Below, one piece after another: positions 22,680-30,949 of a stretch of 51,544 nt of DNA. The notes beneath the pieces are model-generated. The model saw only the letters and a list, made by a program, of their open reading frames with translations. It was not told the origin of the DNA and searched no databases. Position numbers and translations under genes: made by a program. The stretch spans positions 1 to 51,544 of IMG/VR virus record IMGVR_UViG_3300050120_000035. The stretch is one strand, 5' to 3'. Source of the stretch: a virus. Numbering within the stretch: the stretch's first letter is position 1; every line of letters starts with the position of its first letter.

Positions 22680-23603
22680 ATGCTAATTTCTAATCCATTC
22701 TGGGGTAGCGGTGGAGGATTAGTTCCTATTGGCCCTGGATACGCAGTGTTTGCTGCCGGTCAAGATTCCAATCTTACCTATTCTAATACTACCTCCAGAT
22801 ACGACTTTACTAGTCAAGCAACTTCATCGGGACCTACATTAGGAACGGGTAGAACTCAGGTAGCAGCCGCTGGAAATCATACAGAAGGTATTGTAGGTAC
22901 AGGAGCCGTAGCCCCAACTACAAACACTTCTAACACTGATCAATATACTTATTCTTCTAATGTCGTGGTTTCCGGTTCGGCCATGAGCAACAGAAAACAA
23001 TACATGGCGGTTGGGAACGCTACTGTTGGAGTATTTGGTGGAGGGTTGCTAACTAATCTCACTGAAACGTATACTTACGCAAATAATGCTACTTCTGCTA
23101 GCACTAACTTGACATACAGTAGATATTATGGAGGAGCTTTTGGAAGTAGCACTGTAGGATATTTTGTAGGTGGATTTGATCAGGCAACTGCACCGTACGA
23201 AGCTTACGTCACAGGTACTGCCTATACTTATTCCAGTGCTGTCACTGCATCTGTAACATGTTTGAGTGTCGCGCGCGGAGCCACTGCCTGTGCTAGCACC
23301 ACTGTTGGAGGAATTGGATTTTCCAGTGGTGGCTACACTAGCTCTGGAAACATTCAGGTCACTGATCTTTTCACAATGTCCTCAAATGTAATAAATCCTG
23401 GAACCAATCTATTGTTGATTACACAGAACTATGGATGTGCCGGGAACACGCTCATTTGTGTAGCTGCTGGTGGATTTCCAATGGACTCAATGGGAGCAAC
23501 TGACATTTATACGTACAGCGATAACACGATGGTGGGCGGTACTAACATAAGTCTAGGACGCGCTTATATGGGTAGCTTATCCTCATCCCCAGGTGGCTTT
23601 TGA
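22680..23603 (+). CDS. Kelch-like beta-propeller adhesin 2
   Basis: I place the start at the ATG at 22680 (307 residues) because the N-terminus MLISNPFWGSGGG then aligns with MLVSNPFWAS of the preceding gene; an ATG 12 bases earlier exists. Six clear repeats of about 45 residues follow, each with [YF]-T-Y-[SA]-[SN]-N and a Gly-Gly turn (for example VGVFGGG, VGYFVGG). It is a tandem duplicate of the gene before it with diverged blades, suggesting binding diversification. Confidence 0.6.
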   Translation: MLISNPFWGSGGGLVPIGPGYAVFAAGQDSNLTYSNTTSRYDFTSQATSSGPTLGTGRTQVAAAGNHTEGIVGTGAVAPTTNTSNTDQYTYSSNVVVSGSAMSNRKQYMAVGNATVGVFGGGLLTNLTETYTYANNATSASTNLTYSRYYGGAFGSSTVGYFVGGFDQATAPYEAYVTGTAYTYSSAVTASVTCLSVARGATACASTTVGGIGFSSGGYTSSGNIQVTDLFTMSSNVINPGTNLLLITQNYGCAGNTLICVAAGGFPMDSMGATDIYTYSDNTMVGGTNISLGRAYMGSLSSSPGGF

Positions 23604-23649
23604 ACAACTAAACTTAAACCTTCCTTTAAATTCCAAAATCAATCTAATA

Positions 23650-24297
23650 ATGCACTATAAAACCAACAGACTGAACCACGATTTCCAGATAGCATACTTC
23701 CTGGCCGGCGCATGCCACACGCCAGACGCTGCCTATTCTTTACTCTGTGATTTGAGAGAGGATCGGAAGAATGCTTTAAATATGTATGAAGCATCAAAGC
23801 CGAAGCAGGAGGCTCGGAGGATGCGTGCCCAATTGAACATCGACTCAGGGGATGAACCTACAAGATTGGAAGCTTTAGGAGATTTGGCAGAGATGCAAGC
23901 CTTGTCTGCCACTGTAGAAGCAAACTATAAGGCCGGCGTAGCCGAGTTGAAGACAATTGAACTATGCATCGAACGGTTGCAACCATTACGGAAGTATGGT
24001 CATTTACCAGATCCTGAAGCGCATGAGGCAGCACAGTATGAAGAATGGAAGCTACAACTAATACACAATGCTGAGAATCACTTGTTCACTACCGGAGGCA
24101 TACCCACAGAGCAGTTTGCTACCATGCGTATGCATCCGGCGTTCACTTCTGAGATCCTTCCTGCTATAGAGAACGCCAGAAATATACTGGCATTACACGC
24201 CTCGAATCCTACCGAGGCAATGGGGAAACTAGAGGCGAGTAAGGAATTTAAAGTCCACACACTACTAGGTCCTTTGTTGACTCCGTTACTTAAATAA
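23650..24297 (+). CDS. helical protein downstream of propeller adhesins (chaperone candidate)
   Basis: The ATG at 23650 gives 215 residues; a GTG at 23593 would overlap the previous gene. Neither has a clear ribosome binding site. The protein is almost wholly helical, starting MHYKTNRLNHDFQIAYFLAG with a CHTPDAAYSLL stretch. A conserved helical gene placed directly after adhesin genes is often a fibre assembly chaperone, which is inference here. Its last 12 bases overlap the convergent exonuclease gene. Confidence 0.5.
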   Translation: MHYKTNRLNHDFQIAYFLAGACHTPDAAYSLLCDLREDRKNALNMYEASKPKQEARRMRAQLNIDSGDEPTRLEALGDLAEMQALSATVEANYKAGVAELKTIELCIERLQPLRKYGHLPDPEAHEAAQYEEWKLQLIHNAENHLFTTGGIPTEQFATMRMHPAFTSEILPAIENARNILALHASNPTEAMGKLEASKEFKVHTLLGPLLTPLLK

Positions 24298-25203
24298 TCC
24301 TTTCGATTTAGGATACAAGAAATCATGATATGAGTGATACCGTAAGCTCAAATATTTGTTCTTACACTTGATCTTCGGTAGTTTCCATTCAGACAACTCG
24401 TTCGGTGGTGGACAACTAGTCACCAATTGAACGAGTTGTCGGTTTCGTCGTAATGCTTCAAGCTGTGAAGTAATGAATATCTTCGTGTCACCCTTTGACT
24501 TCTTATACCAGTTCGATAGTGTTCCGAACTCGGCTAATATCTTCAGCGCCTTGGTGTGAGTAATGCCTTTTATGCTAGGGACGTTATCACCCATATCCCC
24601 AACCAGAGTCTGATAGTCTAGCATCTGGTGCACCGGCACACCATACTTCTTCTCAACGTCAGCCATTCGTATGTATCGACCTTCTGTTTCTTTGGTTCTC
24701 GGATTCTTATAGGACGCGTCGAACATCATTACGTTCGGTGTAAGTCCCTGATACGTGTCCTTGTCCTGAGTCCCACAGATGACCGTGTATTCGTTTCCAT
24801 ATTTGTGAGCCACACTTCGTAGTACGTCGTCAGCTTCAAAAGTCTTTGGTTGGTAATAGGTTATTCCAACCTCGTCAAACAGCTTATAGATGTAGGGTAA
24901 GAACTCGTAGATGCTCAGCGTTGGAACTTGACTGTCGGCCCCTCCCTCTACACCATCACGATGTTTCTTCTCACCGCGATTGGCTTTGTACTTGGGGTAG
25001 ATCTTGTAGCGAAAGACTTTCGGTCCATCAAACGCAACACAGACGTACTGACAACGTAGAAACAATGCGTCCTTGATAACCATGTTCAGCAAGCGATAAG
25101 GCAACACTTCCTCGATTGGACGGTTGGTCTTAAGCATAGCAGCCGCTCTGTGCAAATACCAGTTCCCATCAACAGTGAAGATTCTTTCTTTAGGTGTCTC
25201 CAT
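24286..25203 (-). CDS. FEN-type 5'-3' exonuclease / RNase H
   Basis: A 305-residue flap endonuclease of the T5 exonuclease/Pol I N-domain family. Metal ligands are visible: Asp12 (VDGN), Asp58 (FDGP), Arg64, the YKANR helix at 71-75, Glu122-Asp124-Asp125 (EADDVL), Asp146 and Asp148 (GTQDKD), and Asp202/Asp205 (GDMGDNVPSIKG, the helix-hairpin-helix). It would remove RNA primers and 5' flaps. It is coupled to the upstream gene by TGATG and lies opposite to its fibre neighbours. Confidence 0.88.
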   Translation of the reverse strand: METPKERIFTVDGNWYLHRAAAMLKTNRPIEEVLPYRLLNMVIKDALFLRCQYVCVAFDGPKVFRYKIYPKYKANRGEKKHRDGVEGGADSQVPTLSIYEFLPYIYKLFDEVGITYYQPKTFEADDVLRSVAHKYGNEYTVICGTQDKDTYQGLTPNVMMFDASYKNPRTKETEGRYIRMADVEKKYGVPVHQMLDYQTLVGDMGDNVPSIKGITHTKALKILAEFGTLSNWYKKSKGDTKIFITSQLEALRRNRQLVQLVTSCPPPNELSEWKLPKIKCKNKYLSLRYHSYHDFLYPKSKGLFK

Positions 25204-25493
25204 CAGTGAACCCCGAGCGACGGAACATCAGCGTTCACGTACATCGAGACCCGATCGCTGAATTCATCGGCTTCATCATTGCGGTCCATGTCAGTAAACC
25301 CAACAGAATACATCATACCGAATTTGTCGACAATGACCTTGTTTAGTTCGGGCACCATGTCAGTGAACGACGGACAGAACGAGCTGATTCCACGCTGTGT
25401 TAGATAACTCTGTATAAAGAGACTCAATTCTTTATCGTTCATGATTAAAAGACGGGCTCCCGGCGTCATATAAAGTCCCATAAGCATTTGCAT
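25203..25493 (-). CDS. small hypothetical protein upstream of the exonuclease
   Basis: A 96-residue protein with an excellent GGAGGA site 5-6 bases before the ATG. It begins with a hydrophobic, Met-rich stretch (MQMLMGLYM), then a helical region (LSLFIQSYLTQRG) and an acidic end. Its stop overlaps the exonuclease start, so the pair forms a two-gene operon. No family recognised. Confidence 0.5.
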   Translation of the reverse strand: MQMLMGLYMTPGARLLIMNDKELSLFIQSYLTQRGISSFCPSFTDMVPELNKVIVDKFGMMYSVGFTDMDRNDEADEFSDRVSMYVNADVPSLGVH

Positions 25494-25600
25494 TTTTATC
25501 CTCCTTCAACTGTATTTACTAGTTGTTGTAAAATTCCCCTGGTGCTTAAATCGTACAATTTTACGGTATGTCTACGTTCATTCAACAACGCGGAAACCAC
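25494..25600. promoter_or_regulatory. divergent spacer between exonuclease operon and endolysin
   Basis: About 100 bases between leftward and rightward genes, AT-rich, with GGAGGA for the leftward gene at its left end. A minus-strand CTAGTAAATACAG (25511-25523) and a plus-strand TACAAT near 25554 are possible -10-like elements, but no matching -35 boxes were found. Promoters are expected from the geometry only. An alternative upstream start of the endolysin (25568) would lie inside it. Confidence 0.3.
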
Positions 25601-26257
25601 ATGTCCTTTACGATAACTAGTTCCCAGCTTACGCAATTCGCGCCGCACATAGATGCTGCGTCAATCGATCCATTAGTCAGTGCCATAAACGCGACGACAG
25701 CAAGATTCAGTATCGACCAGCAGCAACGTCGTGTTCGTTATTTTATGGCACAGACTTCGTTTGAGACACAGGGCTATACTCAATGGTCAGAGAATCTAAC
25801 GTATACGACACCTGACCGTTTGGTCACTGTATGGCCTTCGCGATTCACTATGGATCAAAGCGATAAATCAAAAGCATACGCGCCGACCTACACAAACAAT
25901 CCTCAAGGATTGGCGAACTTGGTCTATGCTGGACAATACGGAAATGGGAATGCTGCGTCAGGTGATGGATGGAACTTCCGAGGTCGGGGTGGATTCGATC
26001 TAACATTCCGAAGTAACTACACTCAGTACTCTTCTGATACCTACGGTGATACTTCAGTAGTGGACGATCCTGATCTAGTGTTGCAGCCACAAGACGCGAT
26101 GCTTAGCGCCGGATGGTTTTGGAACACTAAAGGATTATCGGCCTTGGCTGACACTGATTCGTTTACGGCCGTAACTCAGAAGATTAACGGATCTACAGAA
26201 ACTGTCCCACAACGCTTGCCTGTTCTTAATCAAGCGAATTCAATCTTTCAATGGTAA
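25601..26257 (+). CDS. GH19-type lysozyme/chitinase-like endolysin
   Basis: The ATG at 25601 gives 218 residues and the usual GH19 endolysin N-terminus (ITSSQLTQFAP); an in-frame ATG at 25568 adds 11 residues. Family landmarks are RYFMAQTSFET, where the first catalytic Glu sits, SENLTY for the second, a long insert ending with NGNAASGDGW, FRGRGG, then TFRSNY. The usual His before the catalytic Glu is Phe here, and the usual IQLTGR is FDLTFR. No signal peptide. It would degrade peptidoglycan during lysis. Confidence 0.78.
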   Translation: MSFTITSSQLTQFAPHIDAASIDPLVSAINATTARFSIDQQQRRVRYFMAQTSFETQGYTQWSENLTYTTPDRLVTVWPSRFTMDQSDKSKAYAPTYTNNPQGLANLVYAGQYGNGNAASGDGWNFRGRGGFDLTFRSNYTQYSSDTYGDTSVVDDPDLVLQPQDAMLSAGWFWNTKGLSALADTDSFTAVTQKINGSTETVPQRLPVLNQANSIFQW

Positions 26258-26267
26258 GGGCCTAGTA

Positions 26268-28532
26268 ATGGACACTCCTTTTTACTACCGCTTGACCTTA
26301 CATCAAGGTTCTAGTTCCGGTATAACCACCGCGACGTGGGTCAATAGACTTCCGTTGATACAGCAAATCACTGACCAAGTCGTGGTCATGCCTGACACTG
26401 AGGGTACGGTCAGTCCAGGTATGTACGTATGGGATGGATCCAAATGGCGATTCATTCTGCCGTATACTGAAGTATCACAAGCTATCATAGTTGGAAGTAC
26501 GCTAGACGTGTTTTATAACGTCAATGTAGAATACGACGGTCTTCCATCTAATGCCGTTCTATGGCGTAATGGACTAAAGACCACAGGTCAGACTGTGTTG
26601 GCTGGCGACGGTTATGTATGGATAGGTGTTAGTCCAGCAGCCAGTAGTGGTGGCACTGTTTCGTCAGTCAACGATGTAACGCCAGACGGAAGCGGCAACA
26701 TCGACTTAGAGATAGCGAATATCCCTGACTTGCAGACCGAGCTTGATAACGCGGGTTCGGTAAAGACGGTCAACAACACAAACCCAGATGAAGAGGGAAA
26801 CGTTGCGATTCCACTGGCAACTGTCGATACAGTAGGCACGGTGAAAGGCGGTGGTAACATAGCTATCGCAGGTGACGGGACGATGTCAGTAAGTTTGACT
26901 GGAGAAGTTCATTCGGTCAACAGTCAAACACCAGACGTCAACGGCAATGTTATTGTGCAAGCAGAAGCGGCTACTACCGACGTAGGTTTGTCCTTAGTAA
27001 CTGATAGCGGGAGCACCACTGGAGTCATTAAACTTAAGACGCTGAATAATGGCGGTGGCATTGCTATTGACAACTCGACCAATCCAGATGTGATGGTCAT
27101 CTACACAGAGGGAGTTGTCACCTCGATTAATACTATAGATCCCGATGATACTGGGAACGTTACACTAGCATTTCCAGTTGCTTCTGTTAGCGGTCAGACC
27201 GGGACCGTAGTAATCAAAGCTGAAGATAACAGTGATGCTAGTGGCACTTCCTTGATAACGGATGGTGGTGCTACTACCGGTGTCATCAAGATGAAGACAC
27301 TAGTCGAGGGTTCTGGAATTACCCTGACTGCAGATGGTAATGGGAATTTGGAGATAGCTGGTTCTTCACAATACACGCTGCCAGTAGCAACTACAACGGT
27401 TCTTGGTGGTGTCAAACAAGGATCCAACGTAACGATCGCTGGGGATGGCACCATTTCAGCCGCTGCCTACACGTTGCCGGACGCTACGACTACAGTCCTT
27501 GGCGGCGTGAAGCAGGGTGCGAACGTTACAATTACGGCGGGTGTCATCGCAGTAGCTGCGCCGTATACACTCCCTTTTGCTACGACCACTATTCTTGGTG
27601 GTGTGATGCAGGGTTCTAACGTCACTATAAGTGATACTGGCGTTATATCTGTCGCTGCCCCAACCGAACCATACACATTACCTGTTGCGACTGTCTCAGT
27701 CCTTGGTGGGGTCAAGCAAGGTACGAACATTACCATTGCCGGTGACGGTACAATCTCTGCCAGTGAATCAACCTACACGTTACCCATAGCAACCGCATCG
27801 GTCCTTGGTGGTGTCATGCAGGGGGCGAATGTAGCTATTAGTGGGACCGGAGTCATAAGCGTAGCCGCTCCGTATAGTTTGCCGATAGCTACTGGTTCAG
27901 TATTGGGTGGTGTCATACCTAGTACTGGACTGGCAGTAGACGGGGAAGGGCGCCTGACGGCAGATGTACCATCGGTTAATGGATTGACTGGGGCTTTGAC
28001 CATTGTCGAAGGGTCCAACGTTAGCATAACATCGACAGGTACAGTAATAACTATTGCGTCGTCTTCGATATCGGAAGCACCGGATGATGGTAACGTTTAT
28101 GGTCGCCAGAATGATGCATGGACGTTGGTTCCCAGTGCTGGACAGATCATCACGTCGATTACTGGCCAGACTGGATCCGGTGCAGTTAATTTGGTAGAAG
28201 CAAGTCCGCCAGCTAACTCAGCAATTATCAAGTCATTGGTACAAGGCAACAATATTACCATAACTGATAACGAGGCAGGGCTGATAACGATTGCTGCTTC
28301 GATCCCGGCAGGAACAGTTTCCACTGTCAATAGTGTGAGCCCCGATGGATCCGGTAACGTGAGTCTATCCGCTTCGAGTGTAAATGCGCTGCCGATTGCT
28401 GGGGGCACCATGCTTGGTGAGATAAACATGGGATCCGAAATACTGACTGGATTGACCACGCCTGTTAGTCCATCGGATGCAGTGCCGTTGTCTTATGTTA
28501 GCAGCCTGTCCATCGACAACGGCACCTTTTGA
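26268..28532 (+). CDS. large tail fibre protein with six tandem beta repeats
   Basis: A 754-residue fibre. The N-terminal domain (GMYVWDGSKWRFILPY at about residues 51-66) resembles that of the 189-residue gene at 36578. The shaft alternates VN-x-x-x-PDGSGN motifs and six successive LP-x-A-T-x-x-V-L-G-G-V repeats from about residue 369. Near residue 605 the motif DGNVYGRQNDAW, common before receptor-binding tips, appears. It ends SLSIDNGTF. AAGGG precedes the start by 8 bases. Confidence 0.75.
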   Translation: MDTPFYYRLTLHQGSSSGITTATWVNRLPLIQQITDQVVVMPDTEGTVSPGMYVWDGSKWRFILPYTEVSQAIIVGSTLDVFYNVNVEYDGLPSNAVLWRNGLKTTGQTVLAGDGYVWIGVSPAASSGGTVSSVNDVTPDGSGNIDLEIANIPDLQTELDNAGSVKTVNNTNPDEEGNVAIPLATVDTVGTVKGGGNIAIAGDGTMSVSLTGEVHSVNSQTPDVNGNVIVQAEAATTDVGLSLVTDSGSTTGVIKLKTLNNGGGIAIDNSTNPDVMVIYTEGVVTSINTIDPDDTGNVTLAFPVASVSGQTGTVVIKAEDNSDASGTSLITDGGATTGVIKMKTLVEGSGITLTADGNGNLEIAGSSQYTLPVATTTVLGGVKQGSNVTIAGDGTISAAAYTLPDATTTVLGGVKQGANVTITAGVIAVAAPYTLPFATTTILGGVMQGSNVTISDTGVISVAAPTEPYTLPVATVSVLGGVKQGTNITIAGDGTISASESTYTLPIATASVLGGVMQGANVAISGTGVISVAAPYSLPIATGSVLGGVIPSTGLAVDGEGRLTADVPSVNGLTGALTIVEGSNVSITSTGTVITIASSSISEAPDDGNVYGRQNDAWTLVPSAGQIITSITGQTGSGAVNLVEASPPANSAIIKSLVQGNNITITDNEAGLITIAASIPAGTVSTVNSVSPDGSGNVSLSASSVNALPIAGGTMLGEINMGSEILTGLTTPVSPSDAVPLSYVSSLSIDNGTF
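27372..27968 (+). repeat. six tandem fibre repeats of 32-36 codons
   Basis: Repeat starts at 27372, 27468, 27564, 27672, 27774 and 27873 each encode Y-[TS]-L-P-x-A-T-x-x-[VI]-L-G-G-V. Spacings are 96, 96, 108, 102 and 99 bases. The same unit occurs singly in the fibres at 19295, 28550, 34938 and, degenerate, 37165. Such repeats are typical recombination substrates between fibre genes. Confidence 0.75.
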
Positions 28533-28549
28533 TTAAGTAAGGACTAATG

Positions 28550-29785
28550 ATGACTGCTTTAAATCTACCTATTCAACATTTGCGGTCGGTGACTGCAGGG
28601 ACTAAACCAACAACGTCCCAGGTGCTACAAGGACAAATCGCTATCAATCTTGTGGATCGTAAGATCTATACCCTTGATGGTACTGGTGCTGTCCAACAGA
28701 TTGGCGTAGCTTTATCTGATCTGGCTGCTGTAGCACAGACTGGATCCTACACTGATCTATTAGATAAACCGCCAGGGGTAACTCCTTATACCCTTCCTCC
28801 GGCACAACCCACGACACTCGGTGGTGTCATGATTCCGGCCGGTGGTGGCCTTACGCTAGACGGATCAGGAAACCTTGCAGCGGCCGTAACTTCGGTAAGT
28901 GGCCGTACTGGTGTCGTAACACTCACATCAACAGATGTCGGTATTCCAACTGATTTGCTGAGTGGTAGTAGTGGTACATTGGCCTCAAAATATCTGCCAG
29001 CATCTGTGACTGGTGCTTTGATCTACCAGGGTACATGGAATGCTACTACCAACGTTCCAGCATTGGCTTCAGGTGTTGGAACTAAAGGCTTCTACTATGT
29101 AGTAAGTGTCGCTGGTACAACTAGTCTCGATGGTAACGCTGTATGGGACGTAGGTGATTGGGCAATCTTTGACGGTACAGAATGGGGGCGTTTGATTCAG
29201 GAAGCTTCTGACGTTACGTCAGTCAACGGAGCGACGGGTGCAGTAACCATTAATGCCGCGAATCTACCGAATCTGTCGGCCGTGGGTATCAGCAATAGCT
29301 ACGCTGATTTGTCAAATATCCCATCAACGTTTCCTCCTAGTGCGCACACGCAGGCTGCATCAACGATCACTGGATTAGCTGCGGTTGCTACTTCAGGTTC
29401 ATACAACGATCTACTGAATCTACCAGTTAGTCCAAGTATTGCACGACTGCCGGTCAATCTTCAGGGCAATCCAAATCTTATCAACGAAGTCTATTATCTG
29501 TTCGCCGAGGGTTGCCAATTCCCGAATACGTTTGCTAATTCCCAGGTGTTTGTTGAACTGATATCAGGTACTACTTCTACTGTACGAATCATGCAGTATT
29601 TGGCGGCTTCACCGACAACAGGCGTGCAGGTGGGAACAATCAATATTGATACCGTGCATGGGAATAGTTTCACATCAGTTGGTTCGACCACTGTGTATGC
29701 AGCCGGGGATAAACTCAGCTATCAATTCGCGGACACTAACATATCGCTGATTACCATAACCCTCAAGGGTACTTGGACTAGCTGA
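28550..29785 (+). CDS. tail fibre protein with G-Q-I-A-I-N attachment domain
   Basis: The second of two adjacent ATGs (28550) is better spaced from AGGA. The product is 411 residues. Its N-terminus carries the LQGQIAINLVDRKIYTLD pattern shared with the fibres at 34938 and 37165, a short beta attachment domain common in phage fibres. It is followed by SDLAAVAQTGSYTDLLDKP, one LGGVM repeat and SGRTGVVTLTSTDV. A middle segment with GFYYVVSVAGTTSLDG and GDWAIFDG also recurs in the 37165 fibre. The C-terminal 110 residues look like a beta tip. Confidence 0.7.
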   Translation: MTALNLPIQHLRSVTAGTKPTTSQVLQGQIAINLVDRKIYTLDGTGAVQQIGVALSDLAAVAQTGSYTDLLDKPPGVTPYTLPPAQPTTLGGVMIPAGGGLTLDGSGNLAAAVTSVSGRTGVVTLTSTDVGIPTDLLSGSSGTLASKYLPASVTGALIYQGTWNATTNVPALASGVGTKGFYYVVSVAGTTSLDGNAVWDVGDWAIFDGTEWGRLIQEASDVTSVNGATGAVTINAANLPNLSAVGISNSYADLSNIPSTFPPSAHTQAASTITGLAAVATSGSYNDLLNLPVSPSIARLPVNLQGNPNLINEVYYLFAEGCQFPNTFANSQVFVELISGTTSTVRIMQYLAASPTTGVQVGTINIDTVHGNSFTSVGSTTVYAAGDKLSYQFADTNISLITITLKGTWTS

Positions 29786-29802
29786 TAACAGGAGTAAGAA
29801 TA

Positions 29803-30939
29803 ATGGCTGAACAATTTGTCAGTGGTGGCGCGGGTTTTGACATCTACCCGGCTGGGGCTTTGGCATCAAACTTTCCGTGGTCTATTACGAATTCTTCGCT
29901 CGCTGGTACGATTAACGCAACGGCCGGTGCTTTCGGAGGTTGTGCTCTAACATTCCCAGAGACCGGTGTATCCTTGGCTTCTGGATTCGCGTATCAGTTC
30001 ATGTCGTCAATGAACATGGTGCGTGGGAACACTGCCGCTGGTGGATCAGGCGCTTTTGCTGTTAATCTATGGTTGAACGTCAATACCATAAGCCCTGGAT
30101 CCGGTACGTTGCTTTCCTTAGGATCATCGAGTAACACCGCAGTATCGTATCCATTGCTCAACATAAGTAACTCAAGTTCTGGGGGCACCAATCTCCAGTT
30201 CATCACCAATATCAACAATCCGACCAGCTCACCGTATAGCTTTACAATACAGACCGATACTTACTATTGGATACAGCTTCAATTCGCGTATTACAGCACA
30301 ACTTCGTCTGCTAGTTCCGGAGTGTTGCTTGCGACCTATTCAATAAACAACGTAGCGATCCAATCAGCGATACCAATAACCTGGGGATCAGATGTATTCA
30401 CAGCCGGTCAAGTTGCTAATCAACTGAAGTTCTATACTGCTAACTTCCTGCAGTATTTTGTAGATGACATGGTAATCCAGACAGTGTCCAGTGCAGATAC
30501 CATATGGCCTTTGGGTGCCGGGGTAGACCCAGTACCATCGACGCTGCCAGCTATGACCGCACGTCGTATCTACGCGATACCTGCGAGTGGGGCCGGATCT
30601 GATACTCAATGGACTCCGAGTGGTGGTGAACCGAACTGGCAATCAGCGACTGACACAACAGGCGCTAACTTTGTTACGGCGACTGCTGTTGCACAGACTG
30701 ACACGTACAAATGGAATGCTCCAACAATGACTGATGTGCGTGCATTGATAGCGCAAGGAAATGCTAATCGTTATGCTAACATAACTGGATCGTTCAAAAC
30801 ATCGAGTGGTGGTAGCTTGGTTCAGATGGAAACAATCAATGGCCCATCGAGATACGTGAGCGTTACTGAAACGGATGGCACGAATCCATGGACGACTACT
30901 TCGATCAACGCTGGCGAGTTCGGCCAGACTTCACGCTAA
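29803..30939 (+). CDS. fibre/adhesin with lectin-like (LamG/ConA-type) domain
   Basis: A 378-residue beta protein. Residues about 50-220 have the strand pattern of a concanavalin-A/laminin-G sandwich (FAVNLWLNVNTI, LLSLGSS, YYWIQLQFAYYS, FVDDMVI). This fold usually binds carbohydrate, which would suit recognition of host polysaccharide. The C-terminal part (ANRYANITGSFKTSSGG to INAGEFGQTSR) resembles the end of the following gene. GGAG lies about 8 bases before the ATG. Confidence 0.6.
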   Translation: MAEQFVSGGAGFDIYPAGALASNFPWSITNSSLAGTINATAGAFGGCALTFPETGVSLASGFAYQFMSSMNMVRGNTAAGGSGAFAVNLWLNVNTISPGSGTLLSLGSSSNTAVSYPLLNISNSSSGGTNLQFITNINNPTSSPYSFTIQTDTYYWIQLQFAYYSTTSSASSGVLLATYSINNVAIQSAIPITWGSDVFTAGQVANQLKFYTANFLQYFVDDMVIQTVSSADTIWPLGAGVDPVPSTLPAMTARRIYAIPASGAGSDTQWTPSGGEPNWQSATDTTGANFVTATAVAQTDTYKWNAPTMTDVRALIAQGNANRYANITGSFKTSSGGSLVQMETINGPSRYVSVTETDGTNPWTTTSINAGEFGQTSR

Positions 30940-30949
30940 AAGAGGAATC

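Noticed and set aside
27194-28459. Series of minus-strand open frames with similar sequences
   Set aside because: They are reverse-strand images of the six fibre repeats; the similarity among them comes from the repeats themselves.
30875-30949. Upstream extension of the BNR-type adhesin
   Set aside because: It overlaps the previous gene, has basic non-fibre-like composition, and the ATG at 30950 has a clear GAGGA site.
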